Of a stretch of DNA of 64,000 bases, positions 26,028-36,141 are shown one piece after another. The DNA lies in the NCBI GenBank assembly GCA_964525555.1, contig CAZGHN010000007.1, positions 62,001 to 126,000 on the forward strand, written 5' to 3'. The position numbers and the translations under genes were made by a program. Within the stretch, counting starts at the first letter, position 1. Every line of letters begins with the position of its first letter. The notes beneath the pieces are model-generated. The model was not told the origin of the DNA. It saw only the letters and a list, made by a program, of their open reading frames with translations, and ran no database searches. This DNA comes from JAFGHJ01 sp964525555. Its GTDB lineage: Bacteria; Hydrothermota; UBA3072.

Positions 26028-26990
26028 TTAAAAAGTATTATTTTTCTTGTTTAACCCCAGAATTTTAAGCTTAAGCTGTTTTAAGAATACATATAAATGT
26101 AGAAATTTCAAAACATTTTTGATCTTTGCCCTAATCTTTCTTCCGTAAGGAAGCGAGTAAAAACGCCTGAATTCTCTTATTATTTTTCCATCTAAATCAA
26201 ATTCATTGGGAAAATTCAAGTTCGTAGTATAATTTTGAAGTAATTTAACATCATACTTTGTTTTAGGTTTACAATGCACACCAGACCCATCAAATCCAAT
26301 ATTATTAATTTTTGAATTTACGGGATAAACACAAACACCATCGCGTTTTATTACGTTTAAAGACCAGAACACAGCCCATGAATCAACTTCTCCTTTAATT
26401 TGTTTTTTCAATAAAGGAATCAAAACATCACCAGCTCTGATAACTCTTTTACAAAAATCTGGAGATTTTTCAATCTCCTGTAACAAAAATTCATTCTTTT
26501 CAAAGAAATTCCAGGCTTTCCGCCAGGTACCCCAACCCCAGGAACTCGGACGATAAGAAAAATAAACATCATATTTATAATCCGCAGGAATCTTTATTGG
26601 GGGGCTATACCCGCTTATACTCATTATTCTATCTTTATCTGAATATTTATCGAAACAGGTTTGCATAAAAGAAACAAAATCGTAGGAAGGAACGCAATCG
26701 TCTTCAAGGATTATTGCTTGTTCATGTTTACTTAGAATGTAATTCACTCCATCAACGATAGAATTAGAAAGGCCCTTATTATGGAAGCTTACATGAATTT
26801 CTGTATCACACCATTTGATTTCTTTAATAAGATTTCTAACTTCTTTGACATTATCGACATCCTTTTCGTTTTTAGAACCATCGGAAAAGATATATAAATT
26901 AGATATATTATTTGCCTTAAGACCTTCCAGAACTTCTCTGGTATGATTTGGCCTGTTATAAACAAATAATGCAATTCCTGTACTATTCAT
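26028..26990 (-). CDS. Glycosyltransferase (GT-A fold), sugar-transferase-like
   Basis: The 320-residue protein begins GIALFVYNRPNHTREVLEGLK, a GT-A nucleotide-sugar start. IILEDDCVPSYDFVSFM supplies the acidic metal-binding motif (EDD in place of DXD), and SYRPSSWGWGTWRKAWNFF is a hallmark of a subgroup often found beside FkbM-type methyltransferases. No membrane segment is seen. It sits between two other transferase genes facing the same way and is probably one step in building the repeat unit. Confidence 0.75.
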   Translation of the reverse strand: MNSTGIALFVYNRPNHTREVLEGLKANNISNLYIFSDGSKNEKDVDNVKEVRNLIKEIKWCDTEIHVSFHNKGLSNSIVDGVNYILSKHEQAIILEDDCVPSYDFVSFMQTCFDKYSDKDRIMSISGYSPPIKIPADYKYDVYFSYRPSSWGWGTWRKAWNFFEKNEFLLQEIEKSPDFCKRVIRAGDVLIPLLKKQIKGEVDSWAVFWSLNVIKRDGVCVYPVNSKINNIGFDGSGVHCKPKTKYDVKLLQNYTTNLNFPNEFDLDGKIIREFRRFYSLPYGRKIRAKIKNVLKFLHLYVFLKQLKLKILGLNKKNNTF

Positions 26991-27013
26991 AATTTACCTT
27001 CATCTTTTAACTT

Positions 27014-27940
27014 TTAACTTAACAAATAACTTAGATTTTTTGCCAATAAAGATACCTGGCGTAAAACCCGTTCAAAAACAAAATTTTCATAATAACTATA
27101 CTTCTCTTTATTTCGAAAAAAGAATCCAAAAAACACCATGAAAATTCCTTTTAAAAAGATCTTGTTTATATTAGTAAATATTCTATATTTAGGCAATCTT
27201 TTTTCGCCAAAAACATCTCTGGCTCGCATTCCAGCAATAAACTTATCTTTCAATTTTAAGTATACGACCATGTTTTCTTTTTTAACCAAGTGTTCGACTT
27301 TTATTTCCGGATTATAATATATTTTAACATTACTGATTTTTTCACGTGCTTCTATCATTAATCTTGTTTCTTCCCCGTACCTTAATTTATCACCTATCAT
27401 GCCCAAATCAGGGTTAAACATTCCCAATTTCTTTAAAATTTCTTTCTTAATTATAAAATTAGAACCGGAAAGGTATTCTCCTTCAAGCAAAAATCTTGCT
27501 TTCTCACCGTTACTGCGGATTTCATACTCATCTTTAAACCACAAAGGCTTTTTATATAAATAATATGGATATATAGGTCCACCCAAAATATCCGGTTTTA
27601 TCTCATCTATGGCTCTGATTATATTTTCCACCCAATCCTTAAATGCCTTAGCATCATCATCTATATAAGCGAGATATTGTGCATTCGCTTTCTCACAACC
27701 AGCGTTCCTTGCATAACTAAGTCCCTGTTTTTTCTCAAAAACATAAACCAAGCGACGCTTTGGGTTTTCTCTTTCAAAATGATCCACCACTAATTTTGCT
27801 TGTCCAGAAAAGTTATTATCAACTATAATCACTTCATAAGAATCTCTGACTGCTGTCTGATCGAATAAACTTGCTAAACATCCTTCCAATAACTTTGGTC
27901 TGTTATAAGTAGTCACTATTACAGATAACTTTACCTTCAA
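27014..27940 (-). CDS. Glycosyltransferase, family 2
   Basis: The 308-residue GT-A enzyme starts LSVIVTTYNRPKLLEGCLASLFDQT with VIIVDNNFSG; the donor and metal motif is YLAYIDDDAKAF (DDD form of DXD). The C-terminal half has LSGSNFIIKKEIL and GDKLRYGEETRLMIEARE, the acceptor-side ED-type motif. It is 3 bases after the double-domain transferase. It has no transmembrane anchor. Confidence 0.88.
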   Translation of the reverse strand: MKVKLSVIVTTYNRPKLLEGCLASLFDQTAVRDSYEVIIVDNNFSGQAKLVVDHFERENPKRRLVYVFEKKQGLSYARNAGCEKANAQYLAYIDDDAKAFKDWVENIIRAIDEIKPDILGGPIYPYYLYKKPLWFKDEYEIRSNGEKARFLLEGEYLSGSNFIIKKEILKKLGMFNPDLGMIGDKLRYGEETRLMIEAREKISNVKIYYNPEIKVEHLVKKENMVVYLKLKDKFIAGMRARDVFGEKRLPKYRIFTNINKIFLKGIFMVFFGFFFRNKEKYSYYENFVFERVLRQVSLLAKNLSYLLS

Positions 27941-27943
27941 TTT

Positions 27944-29527
27944 TTACATCCTTTTTTTCACAACGCGTTTACCGCTTAATACTTCCAGGATACTTAATAA
28001 GAAAAACCGGGCTTTTTTAAACATTCTTAATTTTAAACAAAAAAAGACTGCTATAATAAGTTCTTTAATCATATTTCTTTTTGTCAGATTAACGAAACCC
28101 AAACTTAATCTTCTCTTATAAGCCTTATATTTTGCAAGAATAAAGGAAATTTCACCTGTAGGACGTGTAGAAGGATTATGACCTTGAGAATCGGGCAAAA
28201 CTCTATGCATATAAAGAACTTTATCTAAGAATAAAAATCTAGTAACCTCTTCCATTTTAAATATAATATCTTTGTCTTCAGCATAAAGAACATCTTCATC
28301 AAATCCTTCAGTTTTAAAATAATCTTTTTTCTTAAAGGTCCTGAAAGCGCTGACACAATTACATCGAAGATTTGTATCACCCGTTGGTATAGGCTTACAA
28401 TATCCTAATCTTATAGGATTTAAATTTGAATCACAATACATAAATTGCGAGTATATAAAACCAATATCAGGATTGTCAAGATGTGCATCGTAGATATTTT
28501 GTAAAGCATTCTTCGTCAAAATATCATCGCTGTCCAATATCCCAAAAATATCTGCTCTTGACTCGTACACCATTTCATTTAGAACATGTATATAACCTTT
28601 ATTAAACTTATGTTTAAGCAACCTTATTCTTTTGTCTTTCAGAAACGGCTGTATTTTTTTTACAGAATCGTCCGTCGATGCATCATCAACAATTATCAAT
28701 TCCCAATTTTTAAAAGTTTGATTTAAAACCGATCTAATTGCCTCCCCTACGTATTCCGCATTATTATAATTAGCCATTAATACAGAAAAATCTGGGACTG
28801 ATAAATTATCTGAAATATCCCGTTTTTCTTTTCTTCTCTTTGCTTTTATCTTAGCGACTTCCCCATAATGTATCTGCTCGTTATAATTTTTAAATGAAAT
28901 ATTTCCTTTATGCCGCCTCCAAAAATAAAGATATTCAGGCAAATTTGCCAACTTATATTTTTCTGAAAGTCTTAACCACAAATCATAGTCTTGGGTTTTA
29001 GGAATAGATTCATCATAAAAACCCCTTTCATAAAGACAATTCATCCTAATCATTGCGGAACCATGCGCAATACAGTTACTTATATTAAGATAATTTCTAA
29101 TCTCTTTGTTCGTAATTGGTTTTTCTATTGCATATAATTCCTCCCCACTCTCGCCAACGACTTTTATAAACGAACCAACAGCGGCATAATCACGATTTAT
29201 TTCAAGAAAATTTAATTCTTTTTCTAAGCGATCCAAAGCAGAGAAATCATCAGCATCCTGTCTTGCGACATACTCTCCTTTTGCAATTTTTAGACCTATG
29301 TTTAAAGAACGGGTCAATCCAATATTTTTTTCATTATTCACAATTTTCATCCTGGCATCCTTATAACTTTTAAGAATCTCAAGCGTTCCATCGGTAGATG
29401 CATCATTTATGAACAAAAACTCGAAATCCTCAAAAGTCTGATTCAAAATACTATCAACGGCTTTACGAAGATAAGGTTCTCCGTTATAAACTGACATCAA
29501 GACGGTGACTTTTGGTTTGCTCTTCAT
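27944..29527 (-). CDS. Tandem family 2 glycosyltransferase (two GT-A domains)
   Basis: Two GT2 domains are joined in one 527-residue chain. The first (1-220) starts VTVLMSVYNGEPYLRKAVDSILNQTF with RQDADDFSA. The second (about 245-470) starts FSVLMANYNNAEYVGEAIRSVLNQTF with FGILDSDDILT. Each keeps its own DXD-like metal site, so it may add two sugars or alternate linkages, as double-domain capsule synthases do. A linker of basic residues (KIKAKRRKEKR) separates them. It is the first of the leftward group ending in the ligase-like gene. Confidence 0.88.
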   Translation of the reverse strand: MKSKPKVTVLMSVYNGEPYLRKAVDSILNQTFEDFEFLFINDASTDGTLEILKSYKDARMKIVNNEKNIGLTRSLNIGLKIAKGEYVARQDADDFSALDRLEKELNFLEINRDYAAVGSFIKVVGESGEELYAIEKPITNKEIRNYLNISNCIAHGSAMIRMNCLYERGFYDESIPKTQDYDLWLRLSEKYKLANLPEYLYFWRRHKGNISFKNYNEQIHYGEVAKIKAKRRKEKRDISDNLSVPDFSVLMANYNNAEYVGEAIRSVLNQTFKNWELIIVDDASTDDSVKKIQPFLKDKRIRLLKHKFNKGYIHVLNEMVYESRADIFGILDSDDILTKNALQNIYDAHLDNPDIGFIYSQFMYCDSNLNPIRLGYCKPIPTGDTNLRCNCVSAFRTFKKKDYFKTEGFDEDVLYAEDKDIIFKMEEVTRFLFLDKVLYMHRVLPDSQGHNPSTRPTGEISFILAKYKAYKRRLSLGFVNLTKRNMIKELIIAVFFCLKLRMFKKARFFLLSILEVLSGKRVVKKRM

Positions 29528-29782
29528 AACTTATTTTTTCAATAACCTAGTATAGTGAAAATTTTGCTCTATGAATTTTAATCGTAAATCCGGAAACAAT
29601 TGGAATCTATTATATGTTAAAACAATTAGCGAAGATTTTGTTTTCATTTGTTATTAAATAGTAATTTATTGTTTGTTCTCTTTCAGTCAAGTATAAAATA
29701 GACTCTCTGTCCTAAAGTCACTCAAATTATAATTAGAAAGAAACCCATACATTAAATTTTTCAGAAAAATTAATTAAAAGTA

Positions 29783-29810
29783 TTGACTGAAAGCCTTTAT
29801 ATTGTATATA
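29783..29810 (+). promoter_or_regulatory. Sigma-70 promoter of the rightward methyltransferase
   Basis: TTGACT (29783-29788), 16-base spacer, TATATA (29805-29810), 9 bases to the ATG at 29820. Near-leaderless. The rest of 29528-29782 is AT-rich with no recognised feature. Confidence 0.65.
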
Positions 29811-29819
29811 TAGATAAAA

Positions 29820-30713
29820 ATGAATAAAACAATAAACAAAACAATGGAAAGATCCGATCTGCTAACTAATGAAGCAAAATCTTTTATACATGCAATTAAC
29901 AACTTGATTGAAACACTTTATTCCAAAAATCTCTATATGACATCCTGGTATGGCACCCTTCCAAAAAAGAAAGAGTTCAGTCTTAACAGAACCGGTTTAA
30001 AAAACCTTATTAAAATAATTATGCGAAAAAAAGAAAATAAAAAAATAGTCGGCTTGGACAATAGAGGACCAGATTATATACCTCTTAGCAACTCTGCCGA
30101 TGACGCAAGAATTCCATGGTACCTTTACTGGGAAATTTTTTGGGTCTTAAATAACGGCCCTAAAATAAAAAAGGATATGCGAGTCTTGGACGCAGGAGGA
30201 ACGTCTTCTTTATTTACATGCTTTTTAGCCTCTCTCGGAATTGAAGTTCATTCTATCGATATAAATGAAAAACTAGTTTTGATTGGCAATAAAATTGCAA
30301 AAAAAATGCGATGGAATATGTCTTCTTATCCGATGAATATGGAAAATCTGGATTTTGAAAATGAATATTTCGATAACGCTTATTCAATATGTGTCTTTGA
30401 ACACCTAAAATATGAGACAAAACAATCCGCGCTATCGGAGATAAACAGATGCCTTAAGCCGAATGGTATACTTTCCATAACTTTTGACTACCGTAATCCG
30501 GCACCATCCATTGCCGGTTTTGGGCCGGATACAAGTAAAGAAAATCAACTCAAAACAAAAGAAGATATAAAAAGAAATTTTCTCTCAAGTGAATGTTTCG
30601 AATTAGTAGGCAATCAGGATTTTTACGATAACGGGAAATCGTATCTTGTACATCCTCAATTTAACAACGCTCCATATACTTTTGGTGCAATTTTTTTAAG
30701 AAAAAAAGGGTAA
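29820..30713 (+). CDS. Class I SAM-dependent methyltransferase
   Basis: The only rightward gene in the glycan cluster. The 297-residue protein has an N-terminal helical extension of about 110 residues, then the SAM fold: MRVLDAGGTSSLFTCFLASLG (motif I, with Gly-Thr in place of the usual GxGxG), VHSIDINEK (motif II), FDNAYSICVFEHLKY (motif IV) and NGILSITFDYRNP. It resembles methyltransferase type 11 proteins of glycan loci. It has its own promoter and so its own timing. The target, probably a sugar or lipid-linked glycan, is not readable. Confidence 0.8.
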   Translation: MNKTINKTMERSDLLTNEAKSFIHAINNLIETLYSKNLYMTSWYGTLPKKKEFSLNRTGLKNLIKIIMRKKENKKIVGLDNRGPDYIPLSNSADDARIPWYLYWEIFWVLNNGPKIKKDMRVLDAGGTSSLFTCFLASLGIEVHSIDINEKLVLIGNKIAKKMRWNMSSYPMNMENLDFENEYFDNAYSICVFEHLKYETKQSALSEINRCLKPNGILSITFDYRNPAPSIAGFGPDTSKENQLKTKEDIKRNFLSSECFELVGNQDFYDNGKSYLVHPQFNNAPYTFGAIFLRKKG

Positions 30714-30760
30714 CCCAATCAAAAAAACAATTAATAATTTTATAAACACTTATAAAATAG

Positions 30761-32119
30761 CTATTTTTTCTTAATTGTTCTTTTAACGAAAGAAGGTGTA
30801 ATATTTGAAAGATATCTATATAAACCTTTCTTAATTTTCTTTCTATTAAGAATACGCAACAATTTACAATCCAAATCGGTTCTCTTATTAAAATCATAAT
30901 CTACAAACATTTTGCTGTCCATATTGTAGAAGAATTTTGTCTTCACATCAAAGCCCGGAAGATAAACCAGACCCAGATCGTCAATATATTCATAAAGTTT
31001 GTTTTTCAAAATGTAATTATATAGGGGACTATCGGGAATGCCGACAAAAATGTTAAAACTGTACGAAAAGGGCTTTAATTTATTCATCAATTTCACTGTA
31101 AGCAAATAATCCTTATAAGTCTCTCCGGGAACACCTACAATTAAGCTGCAATATGTTCTTATTTTATGCTTTTTGCATAGATTAATAGCTTTTTCGATTT
31201 GCTCTACATTAATTCCTTTATTTAAGTTATCTAATGTTTTTTGACTTCCGCTTTCGATTCCTAAATATACCGCTTTACATCCTGAATCTGCCATCAACTT
31301 AACCATCTCTTCATCATTTAAACTATCGACTCTTGTTTCGCAAGCCCAATTTATCTTCATGTTTTCTTTAAGAACCCTTTCGCAAAAATCTATGGTTCTC
31401 TGACGACTCAAAGTAAAATTATCTTCTCTAAAATAAACTGCCTTTGCACCAAAATTTTTTACGAGGTAATTAATCTCATTTAAAATTCTCTCAACACTAA
31501 AACATGTGTAACCCTTACCCCAAAGGGACCCTACGGAACAGAATGAACAGTTAAAGGGACAACCCCGGCTGGTATTCATTGTAAATACCGGTTCCACATC
31601 CAGCCATTGGCAATTATAATCATAAGGCAACTTCGAGAAAATATCCCACGGCTGAAAAGGCAGTATATCCAAATCTTCTATTCTTTCTCTCCTTATAACC
31701 CTCTCCTTATTTTGATTTTCCATTATATCTATAATCGCTCTTTCTCCCTCACCCTGAACCACATAATCGACAGAATCAGGTATGCTATCGAGCGCAATCG
31801 AAGTATGAGGCCCACCGACAATTATTTTCCCACTCCATTCCTTTTTAGCTCGGAGGTTCTCAATTTCTCGAAACATTCTCAAAGTATCTCTATAGCATAT
31901 AGTATTTGCATAAATCCCTACAAAATCAATTTTATTCTTTTGCAGGTAACCTTCTTCGATAAAATTTGAAGGATTTAAATAATTATCTATAAAAAATATT
32001 TTATGTCCCTTACTACGAAGTAAAGATATAAGAAAACCTAATCCTAAAGGAGGTCTTTTTTCCTTTGTAGAAAATGGGCTTTTTTCAGGGGCTGCGGATG
32101 TAGTTAATAATATATTCAC
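30761..32119 (-). CDS. B12-binding-type radical SAM enzyme
   Basis: A 452-residue protein. Residues 1-130 are a Rossmann-like domain of the kind that binds cobalamin (PPLGLGFLISLLRSKGHKI, IIVGGPHTSIALDSIP, VVQGEGERAI), but the DxHxxG cobalamin ligand motif is missing. The radical SAM core starts at Cys187-Cys191-Cys194 (RGCPFNCSFC), with YFREDNFTL, WACETRVDSL and YLGIESGSQKTLDNLNKG. Members methylate or rearrange unreactive carbons, so a C-methylated sugar or lipid is possible. It overlaps the neighbouring methyltransferase by 4 bases. Confidence 0.85.
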   Translation of the reverse strand: MNILLTTSAAPEKSPFSTKEKRPPLGLGFLISLLRSKGHKIFFIDNYLNPSNFIEEGYLQKNKIDFVGIYANTICYRDTLRMFREIENLRAKKEWSGKIIVGGPHTSIALDSIPDSVDYVVQGEGERAIIDIMENQNKERVIRRERIEDLDILPFQPWDIFSKLPYDYNCQWLDVEPVFTMNTSRGCPFNCSFCSVGSLWGKGYTCFSVERILNEINYLVKNFGAKAVYFREDNFTLSRQRTIDFCERVLKENMKINWACETRVDSLNDEEMVKLMADSGCKAVYLGIESGSQKTLDNLNKGINVEQIEKAINLCKKHKIRTYCSLIVGVPGETYKDYLLTVKLMNKLKPFSYSFNIFVGIPDSPLYNYILKNKLYEYIDDLGLVYLPGFDVKTKFFYNMDSKMFVDYDFNKRTDLDCKLLRILNRKKIKKGLYRYLSNITPSFVKRTIKKK

Positions 32120-32694
32120 TTCCTTTTTCCCTTTTTATAATGCCCTTCCTTAATATTCTGTAAAACCGCTCTATATTCCGGACCGTCAGGTCCTTTTATT
32201 CTTTCCAAACGAAGAATTCTAAAGTTATTATTAAGTATTTCGATTAATTCATGCTCCGGATACTCATATAAATGATATGGATTCCCTGTAGATTTACCAC
32301 ATTCATCAAGAACTGGACATGTCATTATTAATAAGCCGTCTGTTTTCAGGACTCGCTTACTTTCTTTTATAAATTTTGCACCTGTATCTTTGGAAACATG
32401 CTCAAATCCCTCAAGACAAATCACAACATCGACCGAATCATCTTTTAAGGGAATAGACTGCATATCACCGACATAAAACTTTCTGTTTTTATTTTCGTAA
32501 TACTTCTTAGCATAATCAATTGCCTCATTAGAAATATCGACACCAACTACAGAAGCCGATTTATTCAGCAAACTTGTTCCCCATCCAACACCACAAGGAA
32601 TATCTAAGACTTTTTTATCTCTGCAATAGTCACTGCAAAAATTATATCTTTCATATAATTTTCTCTTATATTTGCTTTTAATTAGCCCAAACAT
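32116..32694 (-). CDS. Class I SAM-dependent methyltransferase
   Basis: A compact 192-residue methyltransferase type 11 protein. It has KKVLDIPCGVGWGTSLLNKSA (motif I), VVGVDISNEAIDYAKKYY (motif II), DDSVDVVICLEGFEHV (motif IV) and LKTDGLLIMTCPVLDECG. Its stop overlaps the start of the radical SAM gene, so the two are translated together and may act on the same substrate. Confidence 0.88.
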   Translation of the reverse strand: MFGLIKSKYKRKLYERYNFCSDYCRDKKVLDIPCGVGWGTSLLNKSASVVGVDISNEAIDYAKKYYENKNRKFYVGDMQSIPLKDDSVDVVICLEGFEHVSKDTGAKFIKESKRVLKTDGLLIMTCPVLDECGKSTGNPYHLYEYPEHELIEILNNNFRILRLERIKGPDGPEYRAVLQNIKEGHYKKGKRK

Positions 32695-32740
32695 TCTGTC
32701 TTGAAATCCAGGATCTTCGGGGTGAGCTCTTTCCGCTATA

Positions 32741-33733
32741 TTAACACTCCTTATGTTTATAACTATTTTCTATCTTTTTTAACTTCCTCAATATTCCAAT
32801 ATCTTCAATTTTCTTGTATTCAAAACTATCCAATTCCTTAAAGATAGCATAAAATCTTTTATCCCATGTATTCCTTTCTAGAGCTGCACAATAACCATTT
32901 TCTGCAATCTCTTTTCTCTGCTTCTCATTTTCTAAATAGTACTTTATCTTATTTACAAGATCTTCCTTATCTTCATAGCAAACGATTTCCTTTCCTATAG
33001 TAAAATAGTCTTCTAATCCATTAACATAATCCGTCAATAAAAAACCCCCACACATAGGAACTTCGAATATTCGCCCTTTTATTTGCTTTATTTTCGGATC
33101 CAATGAACTTGCACTAATATTAATATTAATCTTACTATTACTAAATACAGATATAACTTTCTCAAAAGGCACATAAACGCCCCAGCCTCTACCGAAGATG
33201 TCTATAGGAATATTGTTTTCACGTAAATATTCTAAAATCCTTTCCCTGGGACCATATTTTTGTCCTACAAAGGAGACATCATATTTCTCACCTGCAGGAA
33301 CCGGATGATAATATTTGGGATTCGATGCCCACTGAGATTTTATTACATTTAGATTATTTTCTTTGTACTTTACAAATGCTTCTTTACTCGTAGTAATCGA
33401 ACAAAATAGATGTCTTGCTAAAAATTTTGAATAGTTGTCAAAACGCCAGTGGTCGTCAGAAAACCATCCTACCACCTTATTTCCTTCTTGATTTAATCTT
33501 TTCAATGTCTTTAGAGAAATTTCGTCCCTATAAGTAATGTGGAAAATGTAATCCGGTCTTTCAGATCTTGCTAATTTTAGTATTTCCCTGTTCATTTTTT
33601 TCTTTCCTATAAGTTTCACCTTTTCTAAATAGTTATATCTAAGTACACTATATCCGATATCTTTCAAAGGTTCGAAAAAGTTAATATCACAATTATAATT
33701 AACTGTACCAACCGTTAATAACAAAATTTTCAT
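32741..33733 (-). CDS. CgeB-like glycosyltransferase
   Basis: The 330-residue GT-B-like protein has an N-terminal half with PDYIFHITYRDEISLKTLKRL and GWFSDDHWRFDNYSK, then a second half with YDVSFVGQKYGPRERILEYL, SNSKININISASSLDPKIKQIKGRIFEVPMCGGFLLTDYV and GKEIVCYEDKEDLVNKIKYYLEN. RIFEVPMCGGFLLTDY is the hallmark of CgeB/DUF3880-type transferases. Four bases separate its start from the upstream methyltransferase stop. Donor unknown. Confidence 0.8.
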   Translation of the reverse strand: MKILLLTVGTVNYNCDINFFEPLKDIGYSVLRYNYLEKVKLIGKKKMNREILKLARSERPDYIFHITYRDEISLKTLKRLNQEGNKVVGWFSDDHWRFDNYSKFLARHLFCSITTSKEAFVKYKENNLNVIKSQWASNPKYYHPVPAGEKYDVSFVGQKYGPRERILEYLRENNIPIDIFGRGWGVYVPFEKVISVFSNSKININISASSLDPKIKQIKGRIFEVPMCGGFLLTDYVNGLEDYFTIGKEIVCYEDKEDLVNKIKYYLENEKQRKEIAENGYCAALERNTWDKRFYAIFKELDSFEYKKIEDIGILRKLKKIENSYKHKEC

Positions 33734-33736
33734 AAT

Positions 33737-34468
33737 TTATCTGATTTTTCTCTTAATGCTTTTCAAAATTCCCAGCGCTTTTCCCTTTATTATCTTAAAA
33801 AGAGATTTTTTCTTATAAACGTCGGCTTTTTTTTCATAAATCACCTTGAAATAATCTCTATAATAAGCAACATCTTCATTAGATACTAATTCATCTAAAT
33901 CATTAACAATTCTATAATTAATTTTGGCTTCCCATTCATACCCTATCATAAACAAATCTACGAAGTCTTTTATAAGTGTTATTTTTTTATTTTTAATACC
34001 GTATTTAAACATCAGGTAAAAAACATCCTGAATACGAGAGAATTCAACTTTTGTCTTATCTAATAAAAGTAATTCCCCTTTTTTAAAATTTATTAGCCAT
34101 TTGTGTTCATAGAAATTAAACAAGTAATCATAAAACAATCTTGGAACTTCAATGTATCCTCTTTCAGCAACTCTCTCTATTTCTTTAATAAAATTAGCAA
34201 ATTCATAGACCGGCACATGCTCTAGAACCTGAGAACATATAACATAATCAAATTCCTTATCCTCGAAAGGGAATTTCAGACCATCATAGTAATATATAGG
34301 TTTGTCGTATTCTATTTTCGGCTGATTTCCTCTTTGTCTCAAAGCCTCCTTATCTTCGAATTTTTTATCTAATAAGACATCCGAACGCCGGAAAGGGGAA
34401 GAACCCGGACCAATTTCAAGCACTTTGTCTGACTCTTTAATCTTTTTTATCCTTTCAGGGAAAAACAA
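33737..34468 (-). CDS. SAM-dependent methyltransferase, type 11-like
   Basis: The 243-residue protein starts with the SAM fold: KVLEIGPGSSPFRRSDVLLDKKF (motif I), YDGLKFPFEDKEFDYVICSQVLEHVP (motif IV) and GYIEVPRLF. The C-terminal part is Lys-rich and ends in a basic helix (IIKGKALGILKSIKRKIR) that could associate with membrane or glycolipid. It lies between the CgeB-like gene and the FkbM-like gene with small gaps. Confidence 0.82.
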   Translation of the reverse strand: MFFPERIKKIKESDKVLEIGPGSSPFRRSDVLLDKKFEDKEALRQRGNQPKIEYDKPIYYYDGLKFPFEDKEFDYVICSQVLEHVPVYEFANFIKEIERVAERGYIEVPRLFYDYLFNFYEHKWLINFKKGELLLLDKTKVEFSRIQDVFYLMFKYGIKNKKITLIKDFVDLFMIGYEWEAKINYRIVNDLDELVSNEDVAYYRDYFKVIYEKKADVYKKKSLFKIIKGKALGILKSIKRKIR

Positions 34469-34484
34469 TTTACACTACCTCATT

Positions 34485-35348
34485 TCATTTAAACCTGTTC
34501 TTGGTTTTGTTCCAATTTCCAGATTTCTTTAGTATTTTTCTTAAAATAAAAGAAGAACATACTTTTCTAAGTAGACTTTTTCTCTTATAATAACCCTTTT
34601 CTTCTGTTGGAAAGGCGTAGTAATCTCCCTTAAATTTCTGTGAAGACGGACGAGTGCAGCCATATGTTGGTTTTTTGGAAAGTATGTAAGCTCCGTCAAA
34701 CCCGGTTATAAAGTAAGTTAGATGCTTCGTGGACGCTATAGATTCTAAATTGACATCATAATCCCTGAATTTTTTAAAGTCTACGGATCTAACAAAGAAA
34801 CAATTCGTATCTGTCATGGCAACCAAACGATAATTCTTTTTCTCAGCAAGCTTAATTAGCGAAAGAGCTGAACAACCAAAAAAATTCCCCTTCTCAGATA
34901 CCAAATCCATATGAAAAGGGATAGTAGGATTAAATTCACAGGTGATTAATCTGGGTTTCAATTTCTTTAAACTTTCAAAAATGTAGTAATCATCACCATC
35001 TACATCTATGGACAAGAAATCTATATCTTCGGATATTCTTTCCTGTTTTAGAATATTCTCAAGAGTATTATGTTTCTGATAACTTACAAATGCTTTTATG
35101 CAATGGCAATTATATTTTTTAACATTTTTGACTAAAGATAAGTATTTACTCTCATCTGCTTCAATTAGAATACTCTTCCACCCGTTGGTCCAGAGATTTG
35201 CAGTATTGGAATTATAGAAACCATCCCAGGCTCCCACTTCAATACATGCTCTGGAGGAAGGATCTAAGATCTCAAATATCTTTTCAATTATCCCATCTTC
35301 GCCAAACTGCGAATAAACATTGTAAGCATAATCAGAAAGTTTTTTCAT
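34485..35348 (-). CDS. FkbM-like methyltransferase
   Basis: The 287-residue protein begins SQFGEDGIIEKIFEIL, then CIEVGAWDGFYNSNTANLWTNGWKSILIEADESKYLSL, DFLSIDVDGDDYYIFESL and ITCEFNPTIPF. The EVGAxDG and D-x-EG/DGDDY-type motifs identify the FkbM fold, which O-methylates sugars and natural products. It has no membrane segment. It is part of the leftward row of transferases and methyltransferases. Confidence 0.8.
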   Translation of the reverse strand: MKKLSDYAYNVYSQFGEDGIIEKIFEILDPSSRACIEVGAWDGFYNSNTANLWTNGWKSILIEADESKYLSLVKNVKKYNCHCIKAFVSYQKHNTLENILKQERISEDIDFLSIDVDGDDYYIFESLKKLKPRLITCEFNPTIPFHMDLVSEKGNFFGCSALSLIKLAEKKNYRLVAMTDTNCFFVRSVDFKKFRDYDVNLESIASTKHLTYFITGFDGAYILSKKPTYGCTRPSSQKFKGDYYAFPTEEKGYYKRKSLLRKVCSSFILRKILKKSGNWNKTKNRFK

Positions 35349-35376
35349 AGAGATTACCTAATTTATTTTAGCATAT

Positions 35377-36141
35377 TTAGCTAAAAGGATTTTTTGTTAA
35401 TATTAAAACATCAGCGTTCGTGAATTCTTGCGGGTCATAAGAGGGAAGTTTTTCTATTCTAAATTTATAATCTGCAAAATTCTCCTTAACATACTTTATC
35501 AAATTTGCTTTGGAATATTGATTGAAGTAATAAATATAATTGCCATCCTTATCTTTTTTGTAAGAATCAATAATGTATTTCAAGTTTTCCGGATATTCTA
35601 CCTTATATTGTTTAATATTATCTTCATTTTTTAATTCTCGACACAGCGCCATAATTACCACTTTTTTGGTTACACGAACCATTTCATCCAGCAATTTTTT
35701 GTAATCTCTTAAATGGTCTGCCACCGAAAGCGCAAAAGATATATCAAACTCATTATTTGAGAAAGGCGTTTTTTGTCCATCACACCTTACAAAATGCTCA
35801 CCGTATAGCTCTTTTGCATAGTTTACGGCATTTAAACTTGTATCAATTCCTATATATCGTGTTATTTCCGGATAATATCGTAGTCTATCGCAATTCAATC
35901 CTATCCCACAAGCAATTTCTAAAACAGTTCCTCCTTGTTTAATTACCTTGGGAATCACGAAATTATGAATTTCTAATCTAATACCATATATTTTCCTATA
36001 GAACAAACACATATCCTTTTCGTTCAATATTTTACCATCACTAAAATAATCTCTTTTAAGATTTTTAATGTTTCCTTTTCCACTAAATTTATTTAATACA
36101 TAAAATATAGCTTTTCTGGGAGTTAATATGTACTTTTTCAT
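35377..36141 (-). CDS. SAM-dependent methyltransferase, type 11
   Basis: The 254-residue protein carries GTVLEIACGIGLNCDRLRYYPEITRYIGIDTSLNAVNYAKELY (motifs I and II), NEFDISFALSVADHLRDYKKLLDEMVRVTKKVVIMAL (motif IV and after) and a C-terminal domain with YYFNQYSKANLIKYVKENF. Its start overlaps the wzt stop by 4 bases, so it is translated with the exporter. Reported capping methyltransferases in ABC-exported glycans act just before Wzt recognition, which makes this one a candidate for that role. Confidence 0.85.
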   Translation of the reverse strand: MKKYILTPRKAIFYVLNKFSGKGNIKNLKRDYFSDGKILNEKDMCLFYRKIYGIRLEIHNFVIPKVIKQGGTVLEIACGIGLNCDRLRYYPEITRYIGIDTSLNAVNYAKELYGEHFVRCDGQKTPFSNNEFDISFALSVADHLRDYKKLLDEMVRVTKKVVIMALCRELKNEDNIKQYKVEYPENLKYIIDSYKKDKDGNYIYYFNQYSKANLIKYVKENFADYKFRIEKLPSYDPQEFTNADVLILTKNPFS